From positions 806,001 through 870,000 of the forward strand of contig NZ_CP150951.2 in assembly GCF_038069655.2 (NCBI RefSeq): DNA of 64,000 bases, read 5' to 3'. Origin of the DNA: Yoonia sp. BS5-3 (GTDB lineage: Bacteria > Pseudomonadota > Alphaproteobacteria > Rhodobacterales > Rhodobacteraceae). The notes below the pieces were generated by a model. That model did not search any database and was not told where the DNA came from. It saw nothing but the letters and a program-made list of their open reading frames with translations. A program made the translations under genes and the position numbers. This document shows positions 7,305 through 16,082 of the stretch, in pieces. Positions within the stretch are counted from its first letter, which is position 1; each line of letters begins with the position of its first letter.

Positions 7305-8494
7305 ATGTTCCCGTCCTTTCGAATGCCCAGGCCCGCCATGTGTTTTTGGCCCGCCATAGCTTAGCAGATCGCCCGTCCGGCCCTGGCAAAGGCGCCGATC
7401 TGAAAGCGGTTATCGATCATCTGGGCTTTGTTCAGCTCGATAGCGTGAACACCTTTGCCCGCGCCCATGATCTGATCTTATGGTCCCGCCGCGAGCAATA
7501 TCGCCCCAAAGCATTACAGCATTTGCTGCATCGCGACCGGCGCTTGTTTGAGCATTGGACCCATGACGCCGCCACAATCCCGATAGAGAGTTTTCCCCAT
7601 TGGCGCCTGCGTTTTGAGCGCGATGCGGTCCGCATGGAGCAACGTTGGAAGGAATGGCGTCGCGGCGATTTCACCGCCAAGATTGATGCCGTTCTACGCC
7701 GTATTTCCGATGAGGGCGCGTGCACTTCGGGCGATGTGGGCGCAGATGAGACCCGCGGTAAGGGCGGTTGGTGGGACTGGCATCCGTCGAAAACGGCCCT
7801 GGAATATTTGTGGCGCTCTGGTCAGGTGTCGGTCGTCCGCCGCGAAGGCTTTACCAAAGTTTATGACCTGACCGAACGGGTGATCCCGCCCGAATATCTG
7901 AATGCCCGCCATCATCCAGCAGAGACGATCGACTGGTGTTGTGCGGGTGCGCTGGACCGATTGGGGTTTGCCACCAGCGGTGAGCTTGCCGTGTTTTGGG
8001 ATCATGTTACCCCTGCTGAGGCGAAGGAGTGGTGCGCCAAGGCCCAAGCGGAGGGCCGGATCATGGCGGTCGATGTCGAAGGCGTCGACGGCAAGCTGCG
8101 CCGCTCTTTTGCCTGGCCCGACCTAATGGATAACCCCGTTCCAGAGGTGGCAGGCCGTTTGCGCCTGCTATCCCCTTTTGATCCTGCGCTACGTGATCGC
8201 AAACGCGCTGAGCGTCTGTTTGGGTTTCACTACCGGATCGAGATTTTTGTACCCGCCCCGAAACGCAAATATGGCTATTATGTTTTTCCGGTCATCGAAG
8301 GTGCGCGCATGATCGGCCGGATCGATATGAAACGTGAAGACGGACGGTTAGAGGTTCGCGCCTTTTGGCCAGAACCGGGCGTCCGCATGGGAACGGGCCG
8401 CCAGCGCGCATTGGAAACAGAGCTAGACCGCGCCGCCCATTTTGGCGGCTGCGATGAGGTCATTTATGCAGCGGATTGGCTTCGCAGTAATTAG
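7301..8494 (+). CDS. YcaQ-like winged-helix protein (DNA crosslink glycosylase family)
   Basis: A 397-residue protein of the HTH_42/YcaQ family, whose E. coli and Streptomyces members are DNA glycosylases acting on crosslinks. It has the N-terminal winged-helix repeat region (NAQARHVFLARHSL, LGFVQLDSVNTFARAHDLILWSR) and C-terminal parts such as LLSPFDPALRDRKRAERLFGFHYRIEIFVP, where the family's conserved SPFDP and FGFxYxxExY stretches lie. It starts at an ATG overlapping the previous stop by four bases. Function is inferred from the family. Confidence 0.85.
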   Translation: MNVPVLSNAQARHVFLARHSLADRPSGPGKGADLKAVIDHLGFVQLDSVNTFARAHDLILWSRREQYRPKALQHLLHRDRRLFEHWTHDAATIPIESFPHWRLRFERDAVRMEQRWKEWRRGDFTAKIDAVLRRISDEGACTSGDVGADETRGKGGWWDWHPSKTALEYLWRSGQVSVVRREGFTKVYDLTERVIPPEYLNARHHPAETIDWCCAGALDRLGFATSGELAVFWDHVTPAEAKEWCAKAQAEGRIMAVDVEGVDGKLRRSFAWPDLMDNPVPEVAGRLRLLSPFDPALRDRKRAERLFGFHYRIEIFVPAPKRKYGYYVFPVIEGARMIGRIDMKREDGRLEVRAFWPEPGVRMGTGRQRALETELDRAAHFGGCDEVIYAADWLRSN

Positions 8495-8552
8495 ATATTG
8501 AACATTGTTCATGTTCTTGCTATTGGTCTTCCCATCGTTTGAGGAGACCCCG

Positions 8553-9755
8553 ATGTATTATGTCGCAGAAACCGAAAGCCTGATTGCTGATGGTGTGATC
8601 ACCGACGCGCAAGCCGATGAAATCAAATCCCGCGCAAGAGGGGCGATGGTTGCCCTTTGTGTCAACACATTGCTGATTGTTGGCATTTTGGCTGCCTCAC
8701 TGGGGCTGGTCTTTTATCTGGGATCCGCGCTGAGCGTTGCTGTTTGCGGCGGTCTGTTTCTGGTCGGCGGTCTGTTGATCCTGCGCCATGCCGCCCCGCT
8801 TTATCGCATGTTTGGCAATGCTGGCGCCATGATCGGGGCAGGCATGTTGATCGCTGGAACCGGCCTTGAACTGGTCGACAAATACCCTGATATCGCTGGT
8901 TGGTCTATGACCGGGGTCGGTGCTGCCATTGCCGCCTTCTGTATCTGGCGTTTCCACACAGCCTTGCCTCATCTGCGCTTTGCCTATGGTGCTGTGTTGC
9001 TGATGGCTGCGGCTCTTCATGTCTGCGGGGTCTATTTTGTCGTTGGTCACACCGGTGTCAGCGGTTGGCCCCTGCCTTTGGTCCATTTCTATGTCTTTGC
9101 TGCGATTGTCGCCTGCGGTGTGTTCCTGGACATTCGTCTGGTCACGGCCCTCGCCATCGTCCCCTTTGCCCAGATGCTGGATACCGGAACCTATTATTTC
9201 ACCGCCGCATATGTGTTCTATTCGCCTGAGTCGACATTCAGCATCTTGCAGATGTCTGCCCTGATTGGCGTCTGCCTATGGGCTGCAAGCCGGTGGACTG
9301 GCCCCGCCGCCCGGCAGGCCGGTATCTTGATGATCATGGCCTTTATCATTGCAAATCTGTGTTTTCTGGTTGGTAGTATCTGGGGTGATATGCCCGGTTA
9401 TAGCTGGTTCGCCCCGCGTTCCGCCGATTTTGATGGCGACTACACCGCCTACAGCGAAGCCCGCGATGCCTATCGCGCCGCTGCTTTCGAGATCAGCGAG
9501 CATGTCTATGCCGTCATCTGGGCCGTGCTGCTTGCCGCCTTGGCGATCTGGTCAGCCATGACAAACCGCCGCGGTCTATTCAATACCGCCATGACCTTTG
9601 GCGGCATTCATGCCTATACCCAGATGTTTGAAAGCTTTTATGACCAGCCGCTGGCTTATGTCATTGGCGGGCTGGCCGCGATCCCATTGGCCTTTGGCCT
9701 ATGGCGTCTGAACAATACCTGGTTCAAGCAAATGGATCTGGCAGGGGCCCGCTAA
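8553..9755 (+). CDS. DUF2157-type multipass membrane protein
   Basis: A 400-residue inner-membrane protein with a soluble N-terminal helix (ESLIADGVITDAQADEI) and then roughly ten hydrophobic segments. The short N-terminal domain before a string of TM helices is the DUF2157 arrangement. The ATG at 8553 follows GAGGAG at good spacing; the longer in-frame start at 8505 lacks this. No enzymatic motif is visible and its role is unknown. Confidence 0.75.
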   Translation: MYYVAETESLIADGVITDAQADEIKSRARGAMVALCVNTLLIVGILAASLGLVFYLGSALSVAVCGGLFLVGGLLILRHAAPLYRMFGNAGAMIGAGMLIAGTGLELVDKYPDIAGWSMTGVGAAIAAFCIWRFHTALPHLRFAYGAVLLMAAALHVCGVYFVVGHTGVSGWPLPLVHFYVFAAIVACGVFLDIRLVTALAIVPFAQMLDTGTYYFTAAYVFYSPESTFSILQMSALIGVCLWAASRWTGPAARQAGILMIMAFIIANLCFLVGSIWGDMPGYSWFAPRSADFDGDYTAYSEARDAYRAAAFEISEHVYAVIWAVLLAALAIWSAMTNRRGLFNTAMTFGGIHAYTQMFESFYDQPLAYVIGGLAAIPLAFGLWRLNNTWFKQMDLAGAR

Positions 9756-9802
9756 CGCTCACATCATCGTGTGATACCCTGGGAACCGTTGGCAATCACC
9801 TG

Positions 9803-9839
9803 CGGTTAGCGCAGAATGGCAGTTCTTCTGCGCTAACCG
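9803..9839. promoter_or_regulatory. 14-bp perfect stem-loop just ahead of a DsbA-family gene
   Basis: CGGTTAGCGCAGAA (9803-9816) pairs perfectly with TTCTGCGCTAACCG (9826-9839) across a 9-base loop, and ends 15 bases before the ATG at 9855. A-residues, not Ts, follow on the + strand. It may end the DUF2157 transcript imperfectly, control the next gene's mRNA, or be an operator. Confidence 0.5.
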
Positions 9840-9854
9840 AAAAAGTACCCTGCC

Positions 9855-10499
9855 ATGTCCCAAGAGCCGCTTCGTATCGATATTATCTCAGACGTGATGT
9901 GCCCCTGGTGCATTATCGGCTATCGCCAACTGGCCCGCGCCCTGGCCGAGACCGACACCCCACATGAAATCTACTGGCACCCGTTTGAGCTGAACCCCGA
10001 AATGCCCGTAGAGGGACAGAACATGCGCGAACATGTGGCCGAGAAATATGGCTCCACCCCGGAGCAATCTGATCAGGCCCGCGCCCAGATGACGGCCCTG
10101 GGCGATGATCTGGGCTTTAGCTTTGAATTTGCCGATGACATGCGCATGCACAACACCTTTGCCACGCATCAATTGCTGCATTGGGCGGGTGAGCAGGACC
10201 GCAAACATGATCTGAAGATGGCCTTGTTCACCGCCCATTTCACCCATCGCCGCGATCTATCTGATGTGCAGGTGCTGGCTGATATCGCCGCTGAGACCGG
10301 GTTTGACCGTGACGAGGCCCTTACCGTTCTGGCAGATGGCCGCTTTGCCGAGACTGTCCGCGCACAGGAACGGTTTTGGATGCAGCAGGGCATTCGCGGC
10401 GTCCCAGCGGCTGTTTTTGACCGCCAGCATCTGGTGACAGGTGCGCAAGGTGTTGAGAATTACACGCAGATATTGGGACAATTGCAAAGTAGTAATTAA
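9855..10499 (+). CDS. DsbA-family oxidoreductase (FrnE-like)
   Basis: A 214-residue thioredoxin-fold protein without a signal peptide, so probably cytoplasmic. The active-site motif is CPWC near residue 17 (SDVMCPWCIIGYRQL), followed by the helical insertion and the cis-proline region RGVPAAVFD, as in FrnE/2-hydroxychromene isomerase-like DsbA proteins. Length and layout are typical. It may act as a disulfide isomerase or stress oxidoreductase. A strong hairpin follows the stop. Confidence 0.88.
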   Translation: MSQEPLRIDIISDVMCPWCIIGYRQLARALAETDTPHEIYWHPFELNPEMPVEGQNMREHVAEKYGSTPEQSDQARAQMTALGDDLGFSFEFADDMRMHNTFATHQLLHWAGEQDRKHDLKMALFTAHFTHRRDLSDVQVLADIAAETGFDRDEALTVLADGRFAETVRAQERFWMQQGIRGVPAAVFDRQHLVTGAQGVENYTQILGQLQSSN

Positions 10500-10500
10500 A

Positions 10501-10526
10501 GAGCGCGCTGACGCGCGCTCATTTTA
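10501..10526 (+). terminator. Rho-independent terminator after the DsbA-family gene
   Basis: GAGCGCGC (10501-10508), TGAC loop, GCGCGCTC (10513-10520), then ATTTTAT. It starts directly after the TAA at 10497-10499. Confidence 0.8.
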
Positions 10527-10564
10527 TCGCATAACCTTACCCCGGAAGGTCGGGTGATCGGGTC

Positions 10565-11311
10565 TTAGAATTTATATGCTGCTTGAAAATAGGGCCCAGC
10601 GATCGTTACATCAACGTCTTCGGGGTCAATTTCATCGTCCACATTACCGCTAAGACTCAGATGCGTTCTACTTTCGATGCCGAAACCAACATCAATAGCG
10701 CCACTGTTCGACAGAGCATAGGAATAATCCATCCCCATCCGTAGATCAAATGTTGGCACCATAACATTATCTGCGATACCATCATCAGCTAAGGCTTCAA
10801 TCTGCCCAAAAAGTGCTGAGTAGCGACCGCTCATTGAGAACCCAAAATTCTGACCGAAGCTTTGGCTAAACTCTGTACCGAATGTCGGCCCGACGCCCGC
10901 AAACTCAAAGCCTATGTCCTGATTCTCGTCCGACCACTCCAACTCTGCTGCCCGAAGACCACCGAAGAACTCTAGACTAGCTGACCCAAGTTGTTGTTCG
11001 AAAATGGCTTCGACATCGAAAGACGCAGTGTCAAAGATGTCGCCTTCGGTTTCAAAATCGCCTTCAAATTCAAAGTATGTACTTCTGACGCCGACACCGT
11101 TTGCAAAACCATACTCGCCCGTGATCCGAAATGCCGCTGCGGAATTCGGGTCATCAAAAAACGCATTACCGCCATCGATTTCGCCCGCGCCGTGATTGGC
11201 AAAAACAGACAGGTAGGGCATTTCGATGCCAAGCTCTACACCTTGTGCATGCAGCGCCGTTCCACCAACCAAACCTGCAAAAACGCCAGCACCAACAGTC
11301 AAGAACTTCAT
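10565..11311 (-). CDS. Outer-membrane beta-barrel protein (MOMP-like)
   Basis: A 248-residue exported protein. Residues 1-22 form a signal peptide (MKFLTVGAGVFAGLVGGTALHAQ). The rest alternates polar and hydrophobic residues with many aromatic, acidic and glycine residues, and ends in AAYKF with a terminal phenylalanine, the BAM recognition mark of outer-membrane barrels. The pattern resembles Legionella-type MOMP/pore-forming barrels of unknown substrate. The ATG at 11311 follows AAGGAA; upstream in-frame codons lack a ribosome site. Confidence 0.75.
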   Translation of the reverse strand: MKFLTVGAGVFAGLVGGTALHAQGVELGIEMPYLSVFANHGAGEIDGGNAFFDDPNSAAAFRITGEYGFANGVGVRSTYFEFEGDFETEGDIFDTASFDVEAIFEQQLGSASLEFFGGLRAAELEWSDENQDIGFEFAGVGPTFGTEFSQSFGQNFGFSMSGRYSALFGQIEALADDGIADNVMVPTFDLRMGMDYSYALSNSGAIDVGFGIESRTHLSLSGNVDDEIDPEDVDVTIAGPYFQAAYKF

Positions 11312-11460
11312 ATTAATTTCCTTTTTAACAACGACACGCCAAATTACGAAGGTCACCGGTAACAGTCCGGCTCGAACGTGTCAAATTTTCGACTATTTCC
11401 GACCTATTGCACGATGGCTAGGATTCTCGTTTTACCATTTACCCGGGCATCTATCGCGCT

Positions 11461-12333
11461 TCAGTTCAAAAGACCGGCATGGACCATGGCCGCGCGGATT
11501 TTATCCTTGGTGCTGTCCATCAATCCGGTCAGAGGCGAGCGGACTTCTGCGCTGCAGAGCCCTAATAGCGACATGCCGTATTTGGCCCCGACCAACCCAG
11601 GTTCGGTAAAGACGGCCTCATGCAGCGGCATCAACCGGTCAAGTTGCGTGAGTGCGGTTGCGTAATCGCCCGCCAAGGTGCTGGCCTGAAATTCGGCGAT
11701 CAGTTTCGGCGCGATATTGGCTGAGACCGAAATGCAGCCCACCCCGCCATGCGCGTTGAACCCCAGCGCGGTGGCATCTTCGCCGGACAATTGCACGAAA
11801 TCCGCCCCGCATCGCATCCGCGTCGCAGGCACACGCGACAGATCGGCGGTGGCATCTTTGACCCCGACGATCATCTCATGCTGCGCCAGTTCTGCCATTG
11901 TATCAGGCGTCATATCGATGACTGAGCGTGGCGGGATATTGTAGATGATGATCGGCAGACCGCAATCAGCAGCCGCCGTAAAATGCGCGATCAGCCCACG
12001 CTGCGTTGGCTTATTATAATAAGGCGTGACAACAAGCGCCCCATCCGCCCCCGCGGCCTTGGCCGCTTGCACAAGCCGCACGGTTTCGGCTGTGTTATTC
12101 GAACCTGCCCCTGCGATCACCGGAATGCGCCCGGCGGCTTCGCTGACCACAGTTTCGACAACCAGATCATGTTCTTCATGGCTCAGCGTCGGGCTTTCGC
12201 CCGTTGTGCCCACAGGAACCAACCCGTTTGAGCCTTGCGCGATATGCCAGTTCACAAGTTTCTTCAGCGCAGCCACATCAACCTGGCCGTTCTCAAACGG
12301 CGTGATGAGGGCGGGGAGAGATCCCTTGAACAT
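11461..12333 (-). CDS. dapA: 4-hydroxy-tetrahydrodipicolinate synthase
   Basis: A 290-residue TIM-barrel aldolase that condenses pyruvate with aspartate semialdehyde on the route to lysine and diaminopimelate. Catalytic features are visible: GTTGESPTL (threonine), the tyrosine in [10 protein letters not shown], and the Schiff-base lysine in VGVKDAT. Length and start ([13 protein letters not shown]) are typical. It diverges from the lytic transglycosylase gene across 150 bases. In many Rhodobacterales smpB is close by; here about 5 kb intervenes. Confidence 0.96.
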   Translation of the reverse strand: MFKGSLPALITPFENGQVDVAALKKLVNWHIAQGSNGLVPVGTTGESPTLSHEEHDLVVETVVSEAAGRIPVIAGAGSNNTAETVRLVQAAKAAGADGALVVTPYYNKPTQRGLIAHFTAAADCGLPIIIYNIPPRSVIDMTPDTMAELAQHEMIVGVKDATADLSRVPATRMRCGADFVQLSGEDATALGFNAHGGVGCISVSANIAPKLIAEFQASTLAGDYATALTQLDRLMPLHEAVFTEPGLVGAKYGMSLLGLCSAEVRSPLTGLMDSTKDKIRAAMVHAGLLN

Positions 12334-12483
12334 GGCACGCTTCCTTCTTGGATGGGGGCTTGAATCGCCCCTGTCAAAATCGCGCGGACCCTAGACGCCT
12401 TTCTGCCGATTGCCAAGTTTGTGAGTTGTGATTGTCCGCCTGCGGGTTATCTTATTTTGTGAACCGACGGTATTGAAACCTTG

Positions 12484-14496
12484 ATGAAAACCCTTTCCCC
12501 GATTTTCGCCGCTATTTTGCTGGCCGCCCCTGCGTGGTCGCAGACGGTCAATCCGGCCAGTATCGCCGCGATCGATTCTGCCGAAGAAGGCTGGACGCAG
12601 GCCTATGAACTGGCCCCCGGTCCGGTCACGGCAGATGTGCTGACCTGGCTTCGTCTGCGCGATGGCGAAGCGTCTTTTACCGAATATCAGGCCTTTATTG
12701 GCAGCAACCCCGATTGGCCCGGGCTTGACCGGCTGCGCGCCGCTGCCGAACGTACCATCGAAAAAGGCCATGATCCGCAGGCCGTGATCACCTGGTTTGC
12801 AGAGCATCCGCCCCAGACCGGCGAAGGGGCCGTGCGGCTCGCCGAGACATTGATGACGACAGGTCAGGTCGAAGAGGCCCGCGCCGCCTTGCGCAGTGCC
12901 TGGATTGATTTGCGCCTGACAAAATCGGGCCATGATGCCATGCTCGCCGCATTTTCCGATGTGTTAGAGCCCTTTCACGAGGCCCGCACCGATGCGCTGC
13001 TTTGGCGTCACCGCCGGACAGAGGCCACCCGCATGCTGCCATTGCTAACGCCCGGTCAACGGGCGCTGGCCGAGGCGCGCATGGGCTATCTTGCGGGCAC
13101 CCGGAATATGCTGCCCCTTTACAACGCTGTCCCTTCTGCCCTGCGCGAGGATGCCGGGCTGATCTATTCCCGCTACACATGGCTGGCCAATCGCGGCAGT
13201 CGCGAGGAAGCGGTCGAGGTTTTGCTGGAACGCTCAACCTCGCGTGCGGCTTTGGGCGAGCCGTTTCGCTGGTCAGGTTGGCGCCGATCATTGGCCCGCT
13301 GGGAAATGCGCGCGGGCCGCGCCGATCAGGCCTATGCGTTGGCGTCACGGCATTTTCTGACAGAGGGTGCCGCCTATGCCGATCTGGAATGGCTGTCGGG
13401 CTATATTGCGCTGACTTATCTGGGAAATCCCGACTTGGCGCTATCCCATTTTGAGAACGCGTCAAAGGTTGTCAGCAGCCCGATTTCCATTGGCCGGATG
13501 CAATATTGGATTGGCCGCACCCATGAGGTGACAGGTCAGGCCGATCTGGCCGCGACCGCTTATGCCGCTGCTGCCGTCCATCAGACCGGTTTTTATGGCT
13601 TGCTGGCCTCTGAAAAGATCGGGCGACCGCTTGACCCAAGTTTGGCCAGCGCCGATGCAGCCTGGGCCGGTGCCCCTGTCTTTGATCAACCGGTTGTGCA
13701 GGCCGCGATGATGTTGCTAGCCGCCGGTGAGCGCGGTCATGCGGTTACGTTTTTTGCCCATCTGGGACGCATGCTTGACCCCGAGCCGCTTGCCCAATTG
13801 GGCGCTTATTTGAATCAGATTGATGAGCAATATTATACGCTGCTGCTTGGCAAAACGGCTGTGACCCGCGATGTATTGATCCCGTCGATCTATTTTCCCC
13901 GCCACGATCTGGCTGATATGGACCTGCCCGCCGATCCCGCCTTGTCACTGTCCATCGCCCGCCGCGAAAGCGAGTTCAATATAGGGATTGGCAGCCCCGT
14001 CGGCGCACTTGGCCTGATGCAACTGATGCCTGCCACGGCAGAAGAGGTCGCAGGCTTTCTGGATTTGCCCTATTCCCGCGGCCGGCTGACCACTGACTGG
14101 CAATATAACGCACAGTTGGGCACCAAATATCTGTCAATTCTGCAAGAGGACTTTGGCCCAACGCCTGTGATGATTGCCGCCGGCTATAATGCCGGTCCCA
14201 GCCGCCCCAAAACCTGGATGGATGAGCGCGGCGACCCGCGCCTGCGCGAGATGGATGTGGTTGACTGGATCGAACATATCCCCTTTCGCGAGACCCGAAA
14301 CTACGTGATGCGTGTCACTGAGAGCATTCCAATTTATGAGGCCCGTTTGACCGGCCAAGTGGGCCCTGTCGCCTTTACCACCTTGCTGATTGGGGAAAAG
14401 CCCCTACTGCGCCCCCGTGCCCGCCCTGATCCGCAAGCAGCTGAGGCCGAGCCTGTCCCGGCGCTGCGCCCCATTGCGCGGCCAGATCGGGGGTAA
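12484..14496 (+). CDS. Soluble lytic murein transglycosylase
   Basis: A 670-residue periplasmic enzyme that cleaves peptidoglycan to 1,6-anhydro-muropeptides. Residues 1-20 (MKTLSPIFAAILLAAPAWSQ) are a signal peptide; the middle is a long superhelical alpha domain as in Slt70. The SLT catalytic domain is near residues 475-600, with RRESEFNIGIGSPVGALGLMQ (catalytic Glu), LMPATAEEVA and AAGYNAGPSRPKTW. A proline/arginine-rich tail closes it. The start is the ATG at 12484, directly after an in-frame TTG. Confidence 0.93.
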   Translation: MKTLSPIFAAILLAAPAWSQTVNPASIAAIDSAEEGWTQAYELAPGPVTADVLTWLRLRDGEASFTEYQAFIGSNPDWPGLDRLRAAAERTIEKGHDPQAVITWFAEHPPQTGEGAVRLAETLMTTGQVEEARAALRSAWIDLRLTKSGHDAMLAAFSDVLEPFHEARTDALLWRHRRTEATRMLPLLTPGQRALAEARMGYLAGTRNMLPLYNAVPSALREDAGLIYSRYTWLANRGSREEAVEVLLERSTSRAALGEPFRWSGWRRSLARWEMRAGRADQAYALASRHFLTEGAAYADLEWLSGYIALTYLGNPDLALSHFENASKVVSSPISIGRMQYWIGRTHEVTGQADLAATAYAAAAVHQTGFYGLLASEKIGRPLDPSLASADAAWAGAPVFDQPVVQAAMMLLAAGERGHAVTFFAHLGRMLDPEPLAQLGAYLNQIDEQYYTLLLGKTAVTRDVLIPSIYFPRHDLADMDLPADPALSLSIARRESEFNIGIGSPVGALGLMQLMPATAEEVAGFLDLPYSRGRLTTDWQYNAQLGTKYLSILQEDFGPTPVMIAAGYNAGPSRPKTWMDERGDPRLREMDVVDWIEHIPFRETRNYVMRVTESIPIYEARLTGQVGPVAFTTLLIGEKPLLRPRARPDPQAAEAEPVPALRPIARPDRG

Positions 14497-14503
14497 GACA
14501 GGT

Positions 14504-15364
14504 TTATGACCTGCGCTCTCTCCACAAGGTGAAAAGCCCTGCGGCAACCACAACGGCAGCCCCGATTGCCACATTCGGCCGCAGCGTTTCACCCATGATA
14601 AAGAGGCCAATCGCGCTGGCAAACACCAGTTGCAGATAGGCGAAGGGTTGCACTGCGCTCGCCTCGGCCACCTCGTAGGTTTTGATCAAGAGCCAATGCC
14701 CACCCGCCCCGGTCAGGCAAAGGATGCTCATCCACATCCAGCCGTCCGATGTCATCGGCTCCCAATACCAGATGCCTGCGATGCTCATTACCACTGCGCC
14801 TGATGTGCCCGTCCAAAAGAAGGACGTCGCCGCGCTGTCCTGACGCGCCGCATAGCGGGTCAGAAGCCCGTAAAGTGCGAACATCAAGGCCGACAAAAGC
14901 GGCACCGCAGCTTCGGGCGCAAAGACCGTGTATCCTGGCTGCAAGATCACCAGCACCCCAATGAAACCCACCCCAATCGCCGCCCAGCGCCGCCAACCGA
15001 CCTGTTCACCCAATACCGGCCCCGACAGCGCCGCGATAAGCAAGGGATAACAGGCAAAGATCGCATGGCTTTCTACCAGCCCCAAAAGAACAAAAGCGGC
15101 CACCATCACGCAAATCTCAAGCGACAACAGCACCCCCCGAAAGATCTGTAATGCCGGTTGATTTGTTGCGGCAGCCGCCCGGATTGACCCTTCTTTGCGC
15201 GCCGCCACAGCGATCACGAACGCCGCAAAGAACCAATAACGGATCATCACGATCATCATGACGTTATACTGCCCGGCCAAATGCCGCGATATGCCGTCTT
15301 GCACGGCAAAGACGAAGGTCGTCAGGATCATCAACATGACCCCAAGTCGAGGGTTATTTTGCAT
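14504..15364 (-). CDS. DMT-superfamily (EamA) transporter
   Basis: A 286-residue inner-membrane protein with ten hydrophobic segments in two EamA repeats. The first includes FVFAVQDGISRHLAGQYNVM; the second ends with AVQPFAYLQLVFASAIGLFIMGETL, where the family's conserved proline and glutamate lie. Relatives export metabolites or take up compounds such as S-adenosylmethionine; no substrate can be read here. Its start overlaps the mnmD end by 11 bases, so the two are co-transcribed. Confidence 0.88.
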   Translation of the reverse strand: MQNNPRLGVMLMILTTFVFAVQDGISRHLAGQYNVMMIVMIRYWFFAAFVIAVAARKEGSIRAAAATNQPALQIFRGVLLSLEICVMVAAFVLLGLVESHAIFACYPLLIAALSGPVLGEQVGWRRWAAIGVGFIGVLVILQPGYTVFAPEAAVPLLSALMFALYGLLTRYAARQDSAATSFFWTGTSGAVVMSIAGIWYWEPMTSDGWMWMSILCLTGAGGHWLLIKTYEVAEASAVQPFAYLQLVFASAIGLFIMGETLRPNVAIGAAVVVAAGLFTLWRERRS

Positions 15365-16034
15365 TCCGCAGCCTCGCCATGCTCATATGCCGTTTGCGCC
15401 CGAAACCGGGCACGCGCATTACGTCAAAACCCGCATTTTCGAGGCTCTTCCTGACATGCCCTGCCGCGCTATAGGTCGCAGCGGTTCCGTTTGGGCGGGT
15501 ATGTTGCGCGACCGCCTGCAAAAGCGATGGTTCCCATAATTGCGGGTTCTTGGCTGGCGAAAACCCGTCAAGATACCATGCATCCGCCATCCCATCCCAT
15601 GTCGGAACTGTCTGTCGTGCATCCCCCACAATCACATGTAGCTTTGGCCCGTCCGTCAATTGCACAGGCCTGGCACCGGGCGTCCATTCCTGCAGCAATT
15701 GCCCGGCATAATCTGCAAGAGCAGGAAAATGCGCGAGCGCTTGCTGCATGTCGTCGCACGCCATGGGATAGGCTTCGAAGGATGTAAATTGCAGCCTGCC
15801 CCGCCGACCGTTTGCCGCCCAAGCCGCCCAGGTCACCAACAGATTGAGCCCGGTTCCAAAACCCAATTCGGCAATTGCGATATCATCATCAAACCGGGCC
15901 GGTAGATTGTTCCCCGCCAAAAACACATGCTCGGTTTCGGCCAATCCATTATCGAGCGAATAATACGGATCATCGAAAGCGCTTGCGATCGGCACCCCGT
16001 CCCGCCAATCGAGTTTTGCTGTCTGGTCTGTCAT
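15354..16034 (-). CDS. mnmD: tRNA 5-(aminomethyl)-2-thiouridine methyltransferase, stand-alone MnmD
   Basis: A 226-residue SAM-dependent methyltransferase equal to the N-terminal half of bifunctional E. coli MnmC; it completes mnm5s2U at the tRNA wobble position. The SAM loop ELGFGTGLNLL and the family signature YLDGFSPAKNPQLW are present. I prefer the ATG at 16034 (MTDQTAKLDWRDG) over one nine codons upstream. It is divergent, by 48 bases, from an FAD oxidoreductase gene that corresponds to the other half of MnmC. Confidence 0.88.
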   Translation of the reverse strand: MTDQTAKLDWRDGVPIASAFDDPYYSLDNGLAETEHVFLAGNNLPARFDDDIAIAELGFGTGLNLLVTWAAWAANGRRGRLQFTSFEAYPMACDDMQQALAHFPALADYAGQLLQEWTPGARPVQLTDGPKLHVIVGDARQTVPTWDGMADAWYLDGFSPAKNPQLWEPSLLQAVAQHTRPNGTAATYSAAGHVRKSLENAGFDVMRVPGFGRKRHMSMARLRNAK

Positions 16035-16082
16035 GCCCGCCCGCCTTACAATTGCGCCCATCTTTGGGCGGAAGGACGCAGA

